From: Prostheceraeus crozeri
Taxonomy: Eukaryota > Platyhelminthes > Polycladida > Euryleptidae
Length of the DNA: 64,000 bases
Direction of reading: 5' to 3'
Assembly: GCA_907163375.1 (NCBI GenBank)
Contig: CAJQUW010007784.1
Location: 558,001 to 622,000 of the forward strand
Part shown: positions 51,047 through 63,500 of the stretch, piece by piece
Layout: each line of letters begins with the position of its first letter
How positions within the stretch are numbered: the stretch's first letter is position 1
The notes under the pieces: generated by a model
Databases searched by the model: none
What the model was told of the DNA's origin: nothing
Seen by the model: the letters and a program-made list of their open reading frames with translations, nothing else
Translations under genes and position numbers: made by a program

Positions 51047-53123
51047 GCTTCATTATGTCAACTAAAACCATATAGCGTCAATTTTCTTTCGAAAAGATAT
51101 CGGACAATGACTAAAAATGCTGTTGAAGACATTTCTTTTATTCTCCACGTCATGGGTTCTACGTCAGTTTCCAAAGACACAACATGCTACGAAGCCGTTT
51201 ATAGCAACACAATGCTCTTCACGGATTTTTTTCCAATTAGGGCTTCCAATCGTTCAAGAATTGCGTAGACCTAAATCGTTTTTTTCGAGATTTTAAGCCA
51301 CCCCCTCATCCATAATTGGTCCCGTAATCGCCGTTAAAAACCCCCTAAACGACACCAATTACGCAATCTTCTATCCAACACCATTAAATAATAACCGAGA
51401 ATGAAACGGAGACCAGCGAGAAATGGATCGATTTGGGCTAAGCCAGAGAATGATCAAAATACACAAAGTTTGAAAAACTCAACTGCTTATTTCAATAACA
51501 AAGGCTTTTAATTATTTATACACAGGATTCAGAGAGTGCCCCTAGTGAAGCATGCCCCTAGTGAAACCCCTAACCACTTTCAGAGTCCGCGTGGGCTGCA
51601 GGACATGTTGCATCAAACATAATGTGAAATTAGAAATATGCTCTTGTTGACAAATTCATTAGCTCTTAAGATTCTTAAACGTGCACTTCGGATGATTTTT
51701 AACATGATCTCAAATGCGTTGAAAGAGAAGTCATTCGATGTGACGCTCGACAGTGAAAGTTGTTTCGAAAGTCGCTGTAGCTGAATGAAAATACGTGATT
51801 ACGTCATTGGTGATCTGTGTGTGAGGACAATAGAATGTGATCGGGATGGAAGCCTGTAAACAAGCGTCAGAGACGCACAGAATAATGAATCGCATTTTTA
51901 TAAAACGCAGTGACTGACGACCATCAAAATGCAAGCGCATCATTTCAAATAGCAGCATTTTCATGATTTTAAGTTTGCTGCAAGAATGGCGCAGTGTTGT
52001 GTCTTCGGATGAATCAACCATACCTATACTGGGCGCAAAAATATTTGCTTCTATACAGATTCCCAACAAAAGCTTCCTTGTTTGTTACATGGTGTCGAAG
52101 CATATGATGGAAAGATACTCCTGATGAGCATAGACTTGCAACTTCTGCCCGCTTCGCCGAAGTTGACAAGTAAATGAATCTGCGACATGCTATGTTATCT
52201 GACCAATTTTGAAAAAATCAGTCTCTTTCGCTTGCGACCTAACGCGATCCCTTGTCTCAAAATGATTTCAATGATAATGACTTTTTCTCAAAATGATTCT
52301 GTCTCTAAGTGATCTAAATTCAATCATTTCAACTTAGAATAATATACACGAATTTATTTAGAAATTCCGCAAATTACCATTACTTTTTATTAGAAATGTT
52401 ACAAGAGCCATTACGATTCATGTTATCTTCATTTCAGACAAAATATTACCAATGCTTACAACCGGCAAGCAATAGATGTACATTCATTGTTTACTAAAAC
52501 ATTAAATGAATAAAACATGACTCTGGAAATTGTCAGAGGAATTTGATAGCATTTCTCCCCGAGTAAGGAGAACCTTGCATAAAAAGAAATACGCTAATTG
52601 TAAAAAGCAATCTGCTAAGTCATGGTTAATTGTTATGTATGCACTTAAATTTCTTTCTCGAAAAACATCCCTAATACGAGAAAACACTCGATCACTTTCC
52701 GTAACTTCCTATTGACGATTTTTGAAACCACCGGTTCATCGAACTCATAGCGGTCGTAGAAAGGTTACTGTTAGCTTACTCTCATTGGGAAGATCACCAA
52801 TTACGTGATCAGCAACTTTTGCATCACTTTTACTCTTTGACAATTCGGTTTGGGCAACTTTGAGTGGACTGATTCAAGCAGTTAGAGATAGACATTCGAT
52901 TATATACAATAACATTGAAACCGAAAAAAATCTACCGGTTCATCCTTACGACGGAAATGAATTCTAACGATAAGTAGCAAAAACAGCATCACACAATTAA
53001 ATGTATGCTGTATATTCTGACGGATTAGAGATTGACGGAAACTTTTGGTCAACTGAAGGAAACATATGGACATAAAATCTCGATTGCATGCTCTGGTCAA
53101 CTGTGATGCCAACCAATACTTAC
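51047..53123. other. Intronic DNA, no feature recognised
   Basis: About 2 kb between the larger hAT and the next exon. I see short C-runs (51,300-51,360) and a small local duplication (GTGCCCCTAGTGAAGCATGCCCC, 51,537-51,565) but no gene. Confidence 0.45.
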
Positions 53124-53686
53124 TTGTTGTTGTTGAGTTTGCTGTTGCGGTTGTTGTATTGCTTGTGGTTGCACTTGCTGTAGCTGAATTTGCTGTGTCT
53201 GGACTGTTTGCTGCGGTTGCTGGTGTGCAGCCACAGCAGCTTGTTGCTGAGCCATTGTTGGCAGCACAGTTGTAAAGGCCGTCAGAGGAAATGCTTTTGC
53301 TCCACTTGGGTGAAATTGCAGCAGAATTTTCTGCTGACCTCCTGCAGCACCAGGCAGGCCACTGGCAACTGCAGCCACCGCTTGTTGAACTTGTTGCAAG
53401 GTTGCTGTATTGGTCTGACCGGGGGCCAAGTTGATCTGCAGGGTAGTAGTTCCTGAAGCGACACTATTAGATAAAGCTTCCACAGGAAGTTGAATACATT
53501 TTGCCACAGAGCTCGGCGCGGAAAGTTGCTGAGAGGAGCATGCAGAGGAAACTGCCACCACAGGTGTTGTAGCAAAATTGGCAGTAGTACTAGGGACCGG
53601 GGATTGCACCGATTGTACCGTGGAAGGAGTGCTCACCGCGATGGCATTCATAATGCTCTGAGCGGGGTCTGCAGTGGAAAATTCTT
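53124..53686 (-). CDS. Gln-rich exon of the zinc-finger transcription factor
   Basis: A 563-base exon with acceptor TTTTTGCAG at 53,687 and donor CAACAACAA/GTAAGT at 53,123. It codes for about 187 residues: Ser/Thr/Val-rich at first (STPSTVQSVQSPVPSTT), then a conserved-looking KILLQFHPSGAKAFPLTAF, and a poly-Gln end (QQPQQQTQQQQ). It ends at a codon boundary, matching the 45.7 kb exon. The first two bases complete a codon from an exon further upstream, not found. The protein is probably a transcription activator; Gln-rich regions bind coactivators. Confidence 0.8.
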
Positions 53687-55680
53687 CTGCAAAAATGGAA
53701 ATATTATTACATCATTGAAAATCTACCGAATCTTATTGCTTACATAAACAGAAATAGACATCATTAGAAAAAGCTACAAGAAATATCCGAATTTTGCATC
53801 TACCCACGAGAGGAAAGAAAAAAAGTTAAGGATAAAATGAAGCCATCATCAGCAATCTACCTATTCTCTAATAATTTAAATGATTTTTTTCAATTTTGAA
53901 TTTAATCCGTAAATTCAAAATACGAACAATTTAGGAAGCAATCCATAATGAACAACTATGGCATGGAAAATAAGCAGATCTTGAAGTCCAATATCGAAAA
54001 CAAATAGAAAAATGTAACCTCTAAATTAAGGAAAATTAGTCAAGAAGTTTTGGTCTCACTGACTCACTATGTCCATTTCGGTGATGCTCAATCTACAGCC
54101 CTTTAGGCAGAGGGGTTTCGTATTTGCTGCAAAATCGCTTTAAGATCTTTAATTGTGATAAATCGGTTATTATACTCATGACGTTATTGTCGAGATTTTC
54201 CAATAGTTGATGTGTGTAGATTCCTGATGATGGCCACTTCAGATGGTCGAAATATTAAATTTGTCTTCTGATTTTTATAAAGCAACCAACTGTTTACTCC
54301 CTTATGATACAATTTTATTATCTTCTGTATTTATTATCTAAAGGCGCGTTTACACGTGTAATTTTATTGCTGCCACCAAACATGCACGCATTAACACTAG
54401 TGACACTCTCTTCAGGACAACTAGATTGCTGACATTTTTAGAAGTTGTTGCAACCGAGTGTCAGTAAAATATTGCGAGTGGGTCCTGACGGTTTCTAAAA
54501 AGTGTCAGTAAAGTTGAAAAAGGCGGAACTTTCACTAACACTACACATGGCACTCACATGATAATAATACCGTGATCAGGACGCACGGGTCTGACTTTTT
54601 GGATGCCGAATTTGTTCTTGCATTTTTCTTTATCGCCAATTTTATGTGCTAATGTGCATAACTTATTTGCATGAATATTTTCTACTATTCCTACTGTGTG
54701 CTGTTGTGTATTCTATTTACATCAATTTCAACTTCATTTCAGTAGCACAGAATAGATTTCCTTGACTTCCATTTTACTGGTAATTCCGCCTTTTAGTGGG
54801 AGTATGAGTATTTAGCTTTGCTTTCACCGGAATTCCTCACCAATGATCACTCACATAGCTATTTGTGTGTTGAATTTCAATCATCGACTGAGCAGTCGTG
54901 CCTCGGTACTGGGCTGCTAGACAACTGTGTAATAGATAAAAGCATCGGCAGGCGTGACCTATCTTTCTCGAATATCATGAATCATCGATTCATTGGTTAC
55001 TATCCTGACATCGACGTCGATTTAGATTTGCAAAACATACGGTAAAACGTTTTAGCAAATCAAACGATAATCGATGGTTTAACAATAAATAAGTAGCACA
55101 TGAGCATGAGTAAGCATTACTGACAGCGACCACACTAGGGTTGTAGGCCCGGGCTTGTGAAAAAATTCGGGACTGAACCCGCGCCCGGGACTTGGAACGA
55201 TTTCCATCGTCGATCGAGGGATTGAGTCTCCAAGTCCGAGATCTCGATTTCACAGGAAAAAGTTGTTATTTTGATCATTTTATCGCATTTCTCATTCCTC
55301 TAATTCTTCGCATTATAAAGCTATTTTCTAATTCTATTGAGGGTCACATTTTCAGCGTTTAACGAAATCACAGTGAATTGCCATCGTTCTAGCCATAGAG
55401 GGATCCAGCAGATCAACCATCCAGAGCTGCGAGTACACGGGTTTTCAACACTGTTGTAAATGAGTACAGTGACAAGATTGGAATGAGCAGCGAAGAGCGA
55501 GAAAGCTGCGATTGCTCTATAGCTTTTGCCACTCAGCTCATCCATTTCAATCAAGTAGTTATCAATACAAGACAGTCTATTGACGAAAAGTGCACCCATT
55601 TATCAGAGTCGCACATGAATGCGTCAAGCTACTGCACGTAAGTATACATATATCCAGTCAATTACCAGAGCACAAGATAT
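53687..55680. other. Intronic DNA with possible transposon ends, no gene
   Basis: AT-rich. GGCGCGTTTACACGTGTAAT near 54,342 and CTAGGGTTGTAGGCCCGGGC near 55,135 look like transposon termini but I could not find partners. No convincing coding frame. Confidence 0.4.
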
Positions 55681-55687
55681 ATAGCAT

Positions 55688-55708
55688 ATATATATATATA
55701 TATATAAA
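55688..55708. repeat. (TA)n microsatellite
   Basis: About ten TA units. Confidence 0.85.
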
Positions 55709-55866
55709 ATACAAATGGAAATAATATGAATATAAAGCCACAAGAAAATCAAAAGCCAAAATGCCCTGCCAATCGATTTCTACCGCTTAGCGGCTTGTCA
55801 AGGCAGAAATGAAGTATATTTATCTCAATAATTACAGATATCCAAATAATTCAGAGGATATAGAAA

Positions 55867-56633
55867 TCAAATACAATTAAGAGTAGGCTGGAATAACTTA
55901 ATAAACATAGATTCCTTTGATTCCCTATCCAAACGGCCGGCACTTGGAGGCAGTTGATAAAATGGCAAGGCAATAAAATTGCCGCCACAGCTCGAAATAT
56001 GATGGCTTACTTTCAGCGAAGAATAAGTTTTTGTTTTTATTTGCTGTCTGTGTACAGTCATTCTGTGTCTGAATGTGTCCCCCGTCTGTCCGATGTAATA
56101 GTTTTTGCAACGGTCACAGATCAATTTGTATATTACATTCGACGACCGGCAATCCATGTTGTGTTTGATAGTAAATGTCTTAGTTCCCCCGGTGTTTCAA
56201 AATACAAACGATTGCATTCCACTATCATGCTACAGCTTTTACAACGTGGTTCTTGACATCGAGTAACACCTCTGACCGTTATGCGATTATTTCTTGCTAA
56301 AAGAGATATCAGTGTTCTCGGTTGCTTATATGCTTTCATAAATGAATAATTTCGAAATGGTTCCATTAAATTTAAAGTACTTGAAATGGGACGGATAACT
56401 TTGTTATAGACATCTGGATTGTTTTTGTTATATTCATGCATAAAAGGAAAGACTGGTTTATGTTCTCGCTTAATATTTACTGCGCTTAAGCTATTTGCTT
56501 TTCTTATTGCATCATCTATTAAGGAAGATGGGTACTTTAAAGATATCAACCGTTCTCGTAATTCTGCGAACCGGAAATTTCTTATCTGTTCTTGATTAAC
56601 AATTAATCTTATTCTACTAGCCAAATTGTACTA
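55867..56633 (-). mobile_element. Penelope-like element, C-terminal part with GIY-YIG endonuclease
   Basis: The upstream part shows LISLKYPSSLIDDAIRKA, PFRNYSFMKAYKQPRTLISL, and a Cys cluster TRCQEPRCKSC followed by TPGELRHLL; the downstream part shows NVIYKLICDRCKNYYIGQTG and FRHRMTVHRQQI, the GIY-YIG nuclease core (Y...YIG, then R). This layout is the C-terminal end of Penelope-like retroelements. The reverse transcriptase itself is absent, so the copy is 5'-truncated. The reading frame is broken between the two parts. A Harbinger element abuts its 5' side. Confidence 0.8.
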
Positions 56634-57716
56634 GCCTATTGCACGAAACTTCATTAGTTATTAGCTAATATTTTATGAACTAATAACTAATGATTATTAG
56701 TTCCACTAAAATCAGTTGCACAAAACGATAATAATTAAGAGTTATCGGCTAATAAATGTCATGAGGGAATTCCATGCAGATGACGTCAAAAGTATGTAAT
56801 TGTCATGAAAACAAATCGCCGTCTCATCGAATATCATTGCTGTATCTGCCTGTGCACGTCTTTTGATGTACAATCGTACTGTAAAGCTGTGTATCTGTAT
56901 AAAACTCTAACTTCGATCCACATACGAATAAGGCGTTAATTGAATGATTTCCATGCCTATCCACAAACTGATGTTCGTTCTCAGATGGGGCTTGTATCTG
57001 CACTAATGTCCCATCCATCAACCCACAAACATACGGCATTCCACCAATCGCAAAAAATTGCTGTTGAACATTTGCAACATTTGACGGAAAATGTACGAAT
57101 TCTGCTTGCAATGTTCCATAGATTGCGGCTACGACTGAGTGGATTGCGCGGCAAACATAACTTTTGTGCACACCATGGGCATCGCCAGTTATATGGTCAA
57201 ATGCATTTCCACTCAGAAACCTTAGACATAAAAGGATCTGTTGTCTGGGAGGCAGAGCATGGCTTCTTTTGGTCGTGTGTCGCAATTCGTTTCCAATACG
57301 TGCTTCAATGTACTGTACCATCTCTTCATTTAGCCTAGATTTTTCCTTGTGCTCCTCATCGATAACGTCAAAATTCGTTCTGTCTTTATATATACGTTCG
57401 CGGCTAATCCCGGCTTCAAAATAAATTTCACTGTCACTGTCATTGTCGCTTTCAAAATCCATTTGTAATTGCATCAAATTGTGAAATAATAGATCCTATC
57501 AATCTCGGAAGGTTAATAAACTCTATCAGTGAATCGACCGCTTTGTTATTAGCTCATGAATATTATTCGTCGTTTGTGCAACAGCTCGTTGATAGAAATT
57601 ATGAGCTAATGAAAATCTCGCGAACTAATGAATTTCATTAGTTAATAAATGTTTCCTGCAACTGTGCCGGAATTATTAGCTAATAATATTAGCTAATGAA
57701 GTTTTGTGCAATAGGC
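56634..57716 (-). mobile_element. PIF/Harbinger element, internally deleted
   Basis: The ends GCCTATTGCACGAAACTTCATTAG (left) and, reverse-complemented, GCCTATTGCACAAAACTTCATTAG (right) pair with one mismatch over 24 bases; both continue into TTAGCTAATA-rich inner repeats. Inside is the N-terminal half of a Harbinger transposase. Total 1.08 kb, much shorter than autonomous copies. The 3-bp target duplication is not clear. Confidence 0.82.
56824..57477 (-). pseudogene. HARBI1-like transposase, C-terminus lost
   Basis: A 217-codon frame. It has the helical N-terminal region (LPPRQQILLCLRFLSGNAF, VHKSYVCRAIHSV), then FFAIGGMPYVCGLMDGTLVQI with the first catalytic Asp, and RHGNHSINALFVC. In HARBI1 relatives a further 130-150 residues with the second Asp and the Glu would follow; here the sequence departs after FVC and ends. 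It is catalytically dead. Confidence 0.8.
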
Positions 57717-59590
57717 CCCTGGTAAAAACAAAATGTGATAAAAACAGCTTTCGACTATATGTAAAAAAAGTCTTTGAACTAGTGATGTATCATCTACAAA
57801 CTCATTTGATTTGTAATATATTCCTCACAACATTTTTGTGTTCTGTTATGAACCAAGTTCTGTTATGAGGAAACCAATATTTCGTTCCTTTCAGTCGAAC
57901 ATTTCCTAGGAAAAATTCGTTTTTCCCATGTCACTCATATTTTGAATGAAGACTTAGGAGGAACTGCTAGTGTTTAAAATGTGCTCACTCTCTTCTTTCT
58001 TGTCACTATGTTGACAATTTGGGAACGTTTTTGAAAGTGTAACTTTCTTAGATTCATGTTAACATATCCGATGATTTCCATTCAACAAAATGTACGCATT
58101 ATTATTGTTAATAGATTCTCAAACTACCTTTGTATGTTATCGTACTTATAGCCTAATTATCCCCGCATGTTTCGCGAGGCACTACAAGTATCAATTAATA
58201 ATATTGTAGCATAGTACAGCTCAAACTGTATGGAATTGAATTCATTTTACAATTTCAAGATAATGCGGCAAACTAGAATGGACGAAAACTTCTGATCACT
58301 GGATTTGAGAAAATCTAACTTCAAAATCAACCACAGCAATTAATCGTGCACCTGAGTCACGTAATTCAGAATCATGAGAAAACTGAAACGCACCAGCCGC
58401 TATACACTCGGTGAATCTCAACGGAGATCTCAGGAATGCTATTTATACCTGAAAATTTTATCATAAATTGATCTATATTGACCGTTAAAATTGATGATTA
58501 ACTTACTTCGAGTTCATATCGATAATTGCATGCACACATGCATCACGGAAATCAAGGGCTATCAGTCCATTTATAATTTCGTGTGAGTCAGTTGCACGTT
58601 TAAACTGTACTTCTTTCTCATTTATGCTCTTCGTCTAAAGGCTATTTGGCATTTTCAACAAAACATAATTTCAGCACACGCAAAAGCACACACTCAACGA
58701 TGAAGACTATCAAAGCGAAGAACTCAGCAGGGTAACCTCTTCCACGAACTCTCAATCTTGTCTAGAGTTCTTATCCTTATCTAAAGACAAGCCTTTGCCT
58801 TTATCCCAAAACCAAGGTAATATAAGCAATGATAAATTGGGATAGGCTATTGAAAGAAAATAATTCACCTAGTTTCATTTTTTTTATCAGACGACGCATA
58901 CATAAATACCGTAACTTACCAGTCGCGGGAAATCGCAAAAAGATCGCTTAACTAGTGCAGCTATCCGCTTTCTTGATGACATCGCAGAGATAAATCAGCA
59001 AATGTCAAGTGTAAACTCTCTGCCGAAATTTTCTGATTCATCATAGATCGTTTAAGAGTCAGAAGCAATTTTTCATCAACTTTGAGTGTTAGCAACTTAG
59101 ATCAGATATATACTTTTTATACAGCTTTTTATCACATATGAAGTTTTAAGAAATGCTTTAAAAAAGAAAGCGAATTATATGACCAACTGTCAACTATCTG
59201 CATGTCCTATCAATTTAACATTTTAGAAAAAATGTTGTTTATAAACTAATGTGCCTTCAAGGCGAACACTTTCATATTGGTAGTACCATCCGACCGCTCC
59301 ATGTGAGAATCAAAGAACATGTTACCCGAGAAGCATCGTCTGTCTTAAACATCTGAAGAACTGTGATATCAACAACTGAAATATTGTAATATGAAAAGGA
59401 TAGCACAAATCTACGACTTATGGAAGCACAATTATTACTAAAGTACCAACCGAAAACTAACTCAAGAGAATAATAAGAGCAATACCGACAATTTCCATTC
59501 CTTTAATTTTATGACCAAGGACCTATAATTTCATCATCAAGATATCTTAGAATGCACTTATCTTTCTATATTTATAAAATTCCCTTTTAT
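57717..59590. other. No gene or repeat recognised
   Basis: About 1.9 kb of AT-rich DNA without a convincing coding frame. Confidence 0.45.
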
Positions 59591-60545
59591 CCTATCATCT
59601 TCATCCTATTAACTCATGAAAATAGTGGGCCAGAGTACCTCGATTCCCTACATTCCTGGAGTCTCTGAGAGGATAAGGAGTGTCCTTCGCAAGAGTGACA
59701 TTCACGTGGGAATGAAGCCTACCTCTACTCTTCGACAGCAGCTGGTTAAGAAGCGACCCGTGCCTGCCACCGAGTTGGGGATCATCTACCAACTGCCTTG
59801 TGGCTCAGAGGGATGTAGCTGGAGCTATGTTGGAGAATCCTCACGAACGTTGGATGAACGAAGGCGAGAACATATGAAGGCTGTTCGAGACATTGACACC
59901 ATGCGCTCTGAAGTGGCTCAACACGCTCACGACTACTCGCATTCAGTAAATTTTGAAGAGATGAAGGTGATAGACAAGGAGAGTAACTGGAGGAAGAGAG
60001 TGATAAAAGAATCGTGGTGGACGAAGACGCTATCTTCCTCTAATCGCACCAAGCACCGCATCAGTGATATTTGGTTTCGGTAACTTTGACTTTCTTTCCA
60101 ATTCTTGCTTTTGCTTATTATGCCTTGTTACTTATCTCCTCCTCTGTAGTAGTATGATTTCCATTTATTTCATGTTTACGGTCTCTATTTTCATAAGCCT
60201 GTCTTCAATTTCTATGCTGTAATTTTTGATGCTGCAACCTGTCAAGTGAGCTGTGCTTTGCGACTGTTGGTGAGTGACCAGTCTGTTGTCTGGAGTCACT
60301 TGCCTGACGATGACCGGTTGGGCCGGTTGAAAGGCCTTGCCTAATAAAAATTTCGATTTTAGCCAATACCTGGTTTTGTGGCCTCTCTCAATGGATATGG
60401 ATATTATTGACTCATATCTAAATTTGAAAATTTTTGTTTGCGAAGTTGTAACTTCTTCTATCCTCTGATGTGGCCTGATAAGGCGAAAATTTAGGAGCTT
60501 TTCACAAAGACCTATAAATAGCACGGCTTTTGTTCTATTCATATA
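59591..60545 (+). mobile_element. Second Penelope-like element, C-terminal part and 3' region
   Basis: The 155-codon frame at 59,616-60,083 has SIPYIPGVSERIRSVLRK, MKPTSTLRQQLV and then a GIY-YIG core with GIIYQLPCGSEGCSWSYVGE, SSRTLDERRREHMKAV. This is the C-terminal end of another Penelope-like family, clearly different from the one at 55.9 kb in sequence and orientation. It reads whole to its stop. The 460 bases beyond, with TTGGGCCGGTTGAAAGGCCT, look like its 3' region. The reverse transcriptase is missing (5'-truncated). Confidence 0.78.
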
Positions 60546-63500
60546 ACATCATGCTACTTCGGCGGAATTTTCAAATTTTAGAATAATATGCCTACTTTTA
60601 ATCATTCTTTGAACAAATCGCTACTCTTGATGATATTTAGTCTGAACAGTCTGGACGTGAAAAGAATGGTTTCGTCAAAGAAATTAGAATCGACAGTTAA
60701 AAAGATCTCGATCCAAGGTACTCAACGCAGTTTAAACATAATGTGATAAGATATTGGAAGCAACTTCGAGGCATGCAGTGATAACACGTCTAACTGATCT
60801 AATCGATTAACTGAGCCCAACAGACCAGGTCGAAGAGAAAATGAAGAGCACGTGAGTCTGCTCGCATCGAGGACTTCGGCTTAATTCTTTAATCAGAAAA
60901 GTGATACTTCGTTGTTGATGACTAACTGCGCAGTTGATTTCTTTAATTTGGATGCAAGAATGACATTTGATTTCTTTAATTAGATATTAGAATATGCAAC
61001 AATGGACTTTTCATCTCGTTTAACTTAGAAGTATAGCCAGCACTGTTAAGCCATGCTGATAGATTCCACTGTAAATTTTGAATTCCTTGTCAATTTAATT
61101 CACCGAATCATCAACGAAATTTGACTCGTGCATATTGCCAGAACACCCGAATTCAAAACAACTGAATATTAGGAACAACTGAGCATGATTAATTTTATAA
61201 TACTTCATTTGAAATAAGCATGCCTTCAACAAGTGTCAACATCAAAATGCATCATCGGCCTGACTCAGTGAAAATGCGAACCTGTATTGAAAGTGGACTT
61301 AACCTCGATCTATTGCCTCACAATTTATTTGTATGTGATCTATAGCAGTAGCCCATGACAGCTCATACTAAAGAAAACTAAAACAGACAAAATTTATGCT
61401 TCAGTGAGTATAACAGACGGACATAGTTACTGACTGTTTCAACGTCGTCAATTAATTACCTCCCCAAGAACCTTTGCATTCAAATTAACCAATAAGAGCA
61501 ATGAAACGCGAGTAATGCAACAATCAAATTCAGGTGCACCACACTGAAATCACATTATTTCGGATAACACGCGACATTGATAGAAATCATGACAACTCGA
61601 GTCTTTACAAACAGGCTTTTCACAAACTTATCTGTCACGCTAATTTCATATTGCATATTAAGTTCATTCGATCGATTCATTCAACAAATTTTCATCCCTA
61701 AAGACAAACGAGAGAATACACATTAACAAAACTGTTGGGAATATTCAAACGTATGAAAATGCAATCGGTGCATGCTGCATATACTTTCGTTGATCTAGCA
61801 TTTACAGTTGGGTTGATGCATGCTTTTCAGTTTGTAATAATTCTGTTTTGAATTCAACCGATTAATATTGCACAGATAACATTCAAGTTGAAATAAGGAA
61901 TTTGACATGGAATGGACAGCAGACTTATCAAATGTCATCTGAGGTAAGGACAAATTGCTGATATTTTTAGTATGAGCGGCACAAGCTTCAGTCAGACCTG
62001 AAGTAGTTAAGTGAGACCTTCATATTTTTTACTTTACTTTGCTCCACCCAAGGCACGAGACCATACCAGCAAGATAAATGGGCGTGAGACAGCCTTCATA
62101 CACTGACAATTCTCTTCCGGATAGGGTAAGCAGCCTCCTATAAAAGCGTTGGTACCTTTCAGAATTGAAAAGAATAATGTATTCTCCAATCAGTAGGACT
62201 ATGTGATGAGATCTGTGCATTTATGAAGCAGTACACCGACATGCACTGACATTTGCAGATTGATAGGATAATAATTTATTTTCTATTACCTGACACTCAA
62301 GCCGTCAGATCTGACAACAAAAAATCAGTAGGTACTATGCCTTATTTAAGATGAGCTTCTCTAAATAACCTCATAGTAATTCATGTGAGTGCATCCTGTG
62401 CGCATTTTGTGTCTACTCAATATATATATTTTCTATTTGTAACGATTTACTATTGCGTAGATACGCTAGCCAGAATTGTCACTTCAGATAGACAAAAAAT
62501 ACATTTAATGACTGGTTATTACAAAAATCCAGTAACATACCTAAGCAAGGATGAGCATTTTCCGCGGATCCGAGGAGCCCTAAAAAAAGTCTGCCCAATT
62601 CATTTTGTTCTCTTAGGAGCCCCCTTGAAATATGAATTTCCGTCTCGTAAATTCCTCGATGCCCTACTCTCTTTCCGGCATAAAGACTTTGCAAATTTTA
62701 CGATGAGCCCTCAGGTTAAATTACGATAAACATGATTTTCACCCGAAATGAAATCATTGTGATAATATTGAAGTGAGGTTGAGAAAATCTAGAAGACATT
62801 ATTTATCACTGTACTTTTCTACCGGTAACAGGTACATGCTACACCCACAGCGGCACCATTGACTTCAAGCTCAAGATGCTTGCAAAGCCGAGCCGAACGC
62901 CTAGCGGATAAGCGAGACTACAGATAGAAAATATCGGGTCGGCTAGAAATCTAGGAGTCGTTTTAGCCAATAACATCTGAAGACAAAATTTTAAGCATTT
63001 CTGCCAGCATTGGAAAATTCACCCAACTCTACGCACCTCATGCTCCATTGTCGTCCCACGATATCCGTAGGCTACATTCGCACATAAGACTAAACCAGAT
63101 TCAAAAAAATTTCAATACAACCAGTGGCTTTGTTTTGTGATGTATCCCCTTCATATACGTAGCTCATGGAATGTGATATGCAATAGCTACATGTATACCC
63201 GTCGACTCATTGTAATCGAGTCTCATTGGATAAACGAATTCCGAACATTGGATTCCTCTTCCTAGCTGGTTCAAAAGATCGGACTGCCATGCTATGAATC
63301 CGCGCCCGTACAGGACCTGAGAGAGAGAGCATGCCTGAAGAAGCAACTGTCCTAACACGGCTTACAAATTAGATACATAATATCTTGATTCATGTGAGAT
63401 TGAGACCAGTAGATTTTCATCAAGAGTGTAAAGGGAAAATATGTTGCTTGACTGGGTAGGCTAAACCACTTTAGTTGCGGCTTCGACTTGACTTAGCTGA

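Noticed and set aside
60165-60542. 125-codon minus-strand frame
   Set aside because: It lies antisense in the 3' region of the Penelope-like element and has no domain.
62385-62729. 114-codon plus-strand frame
   Set aside because: No family recognised and an equally open frame on the other strand; not enough to call a gene.
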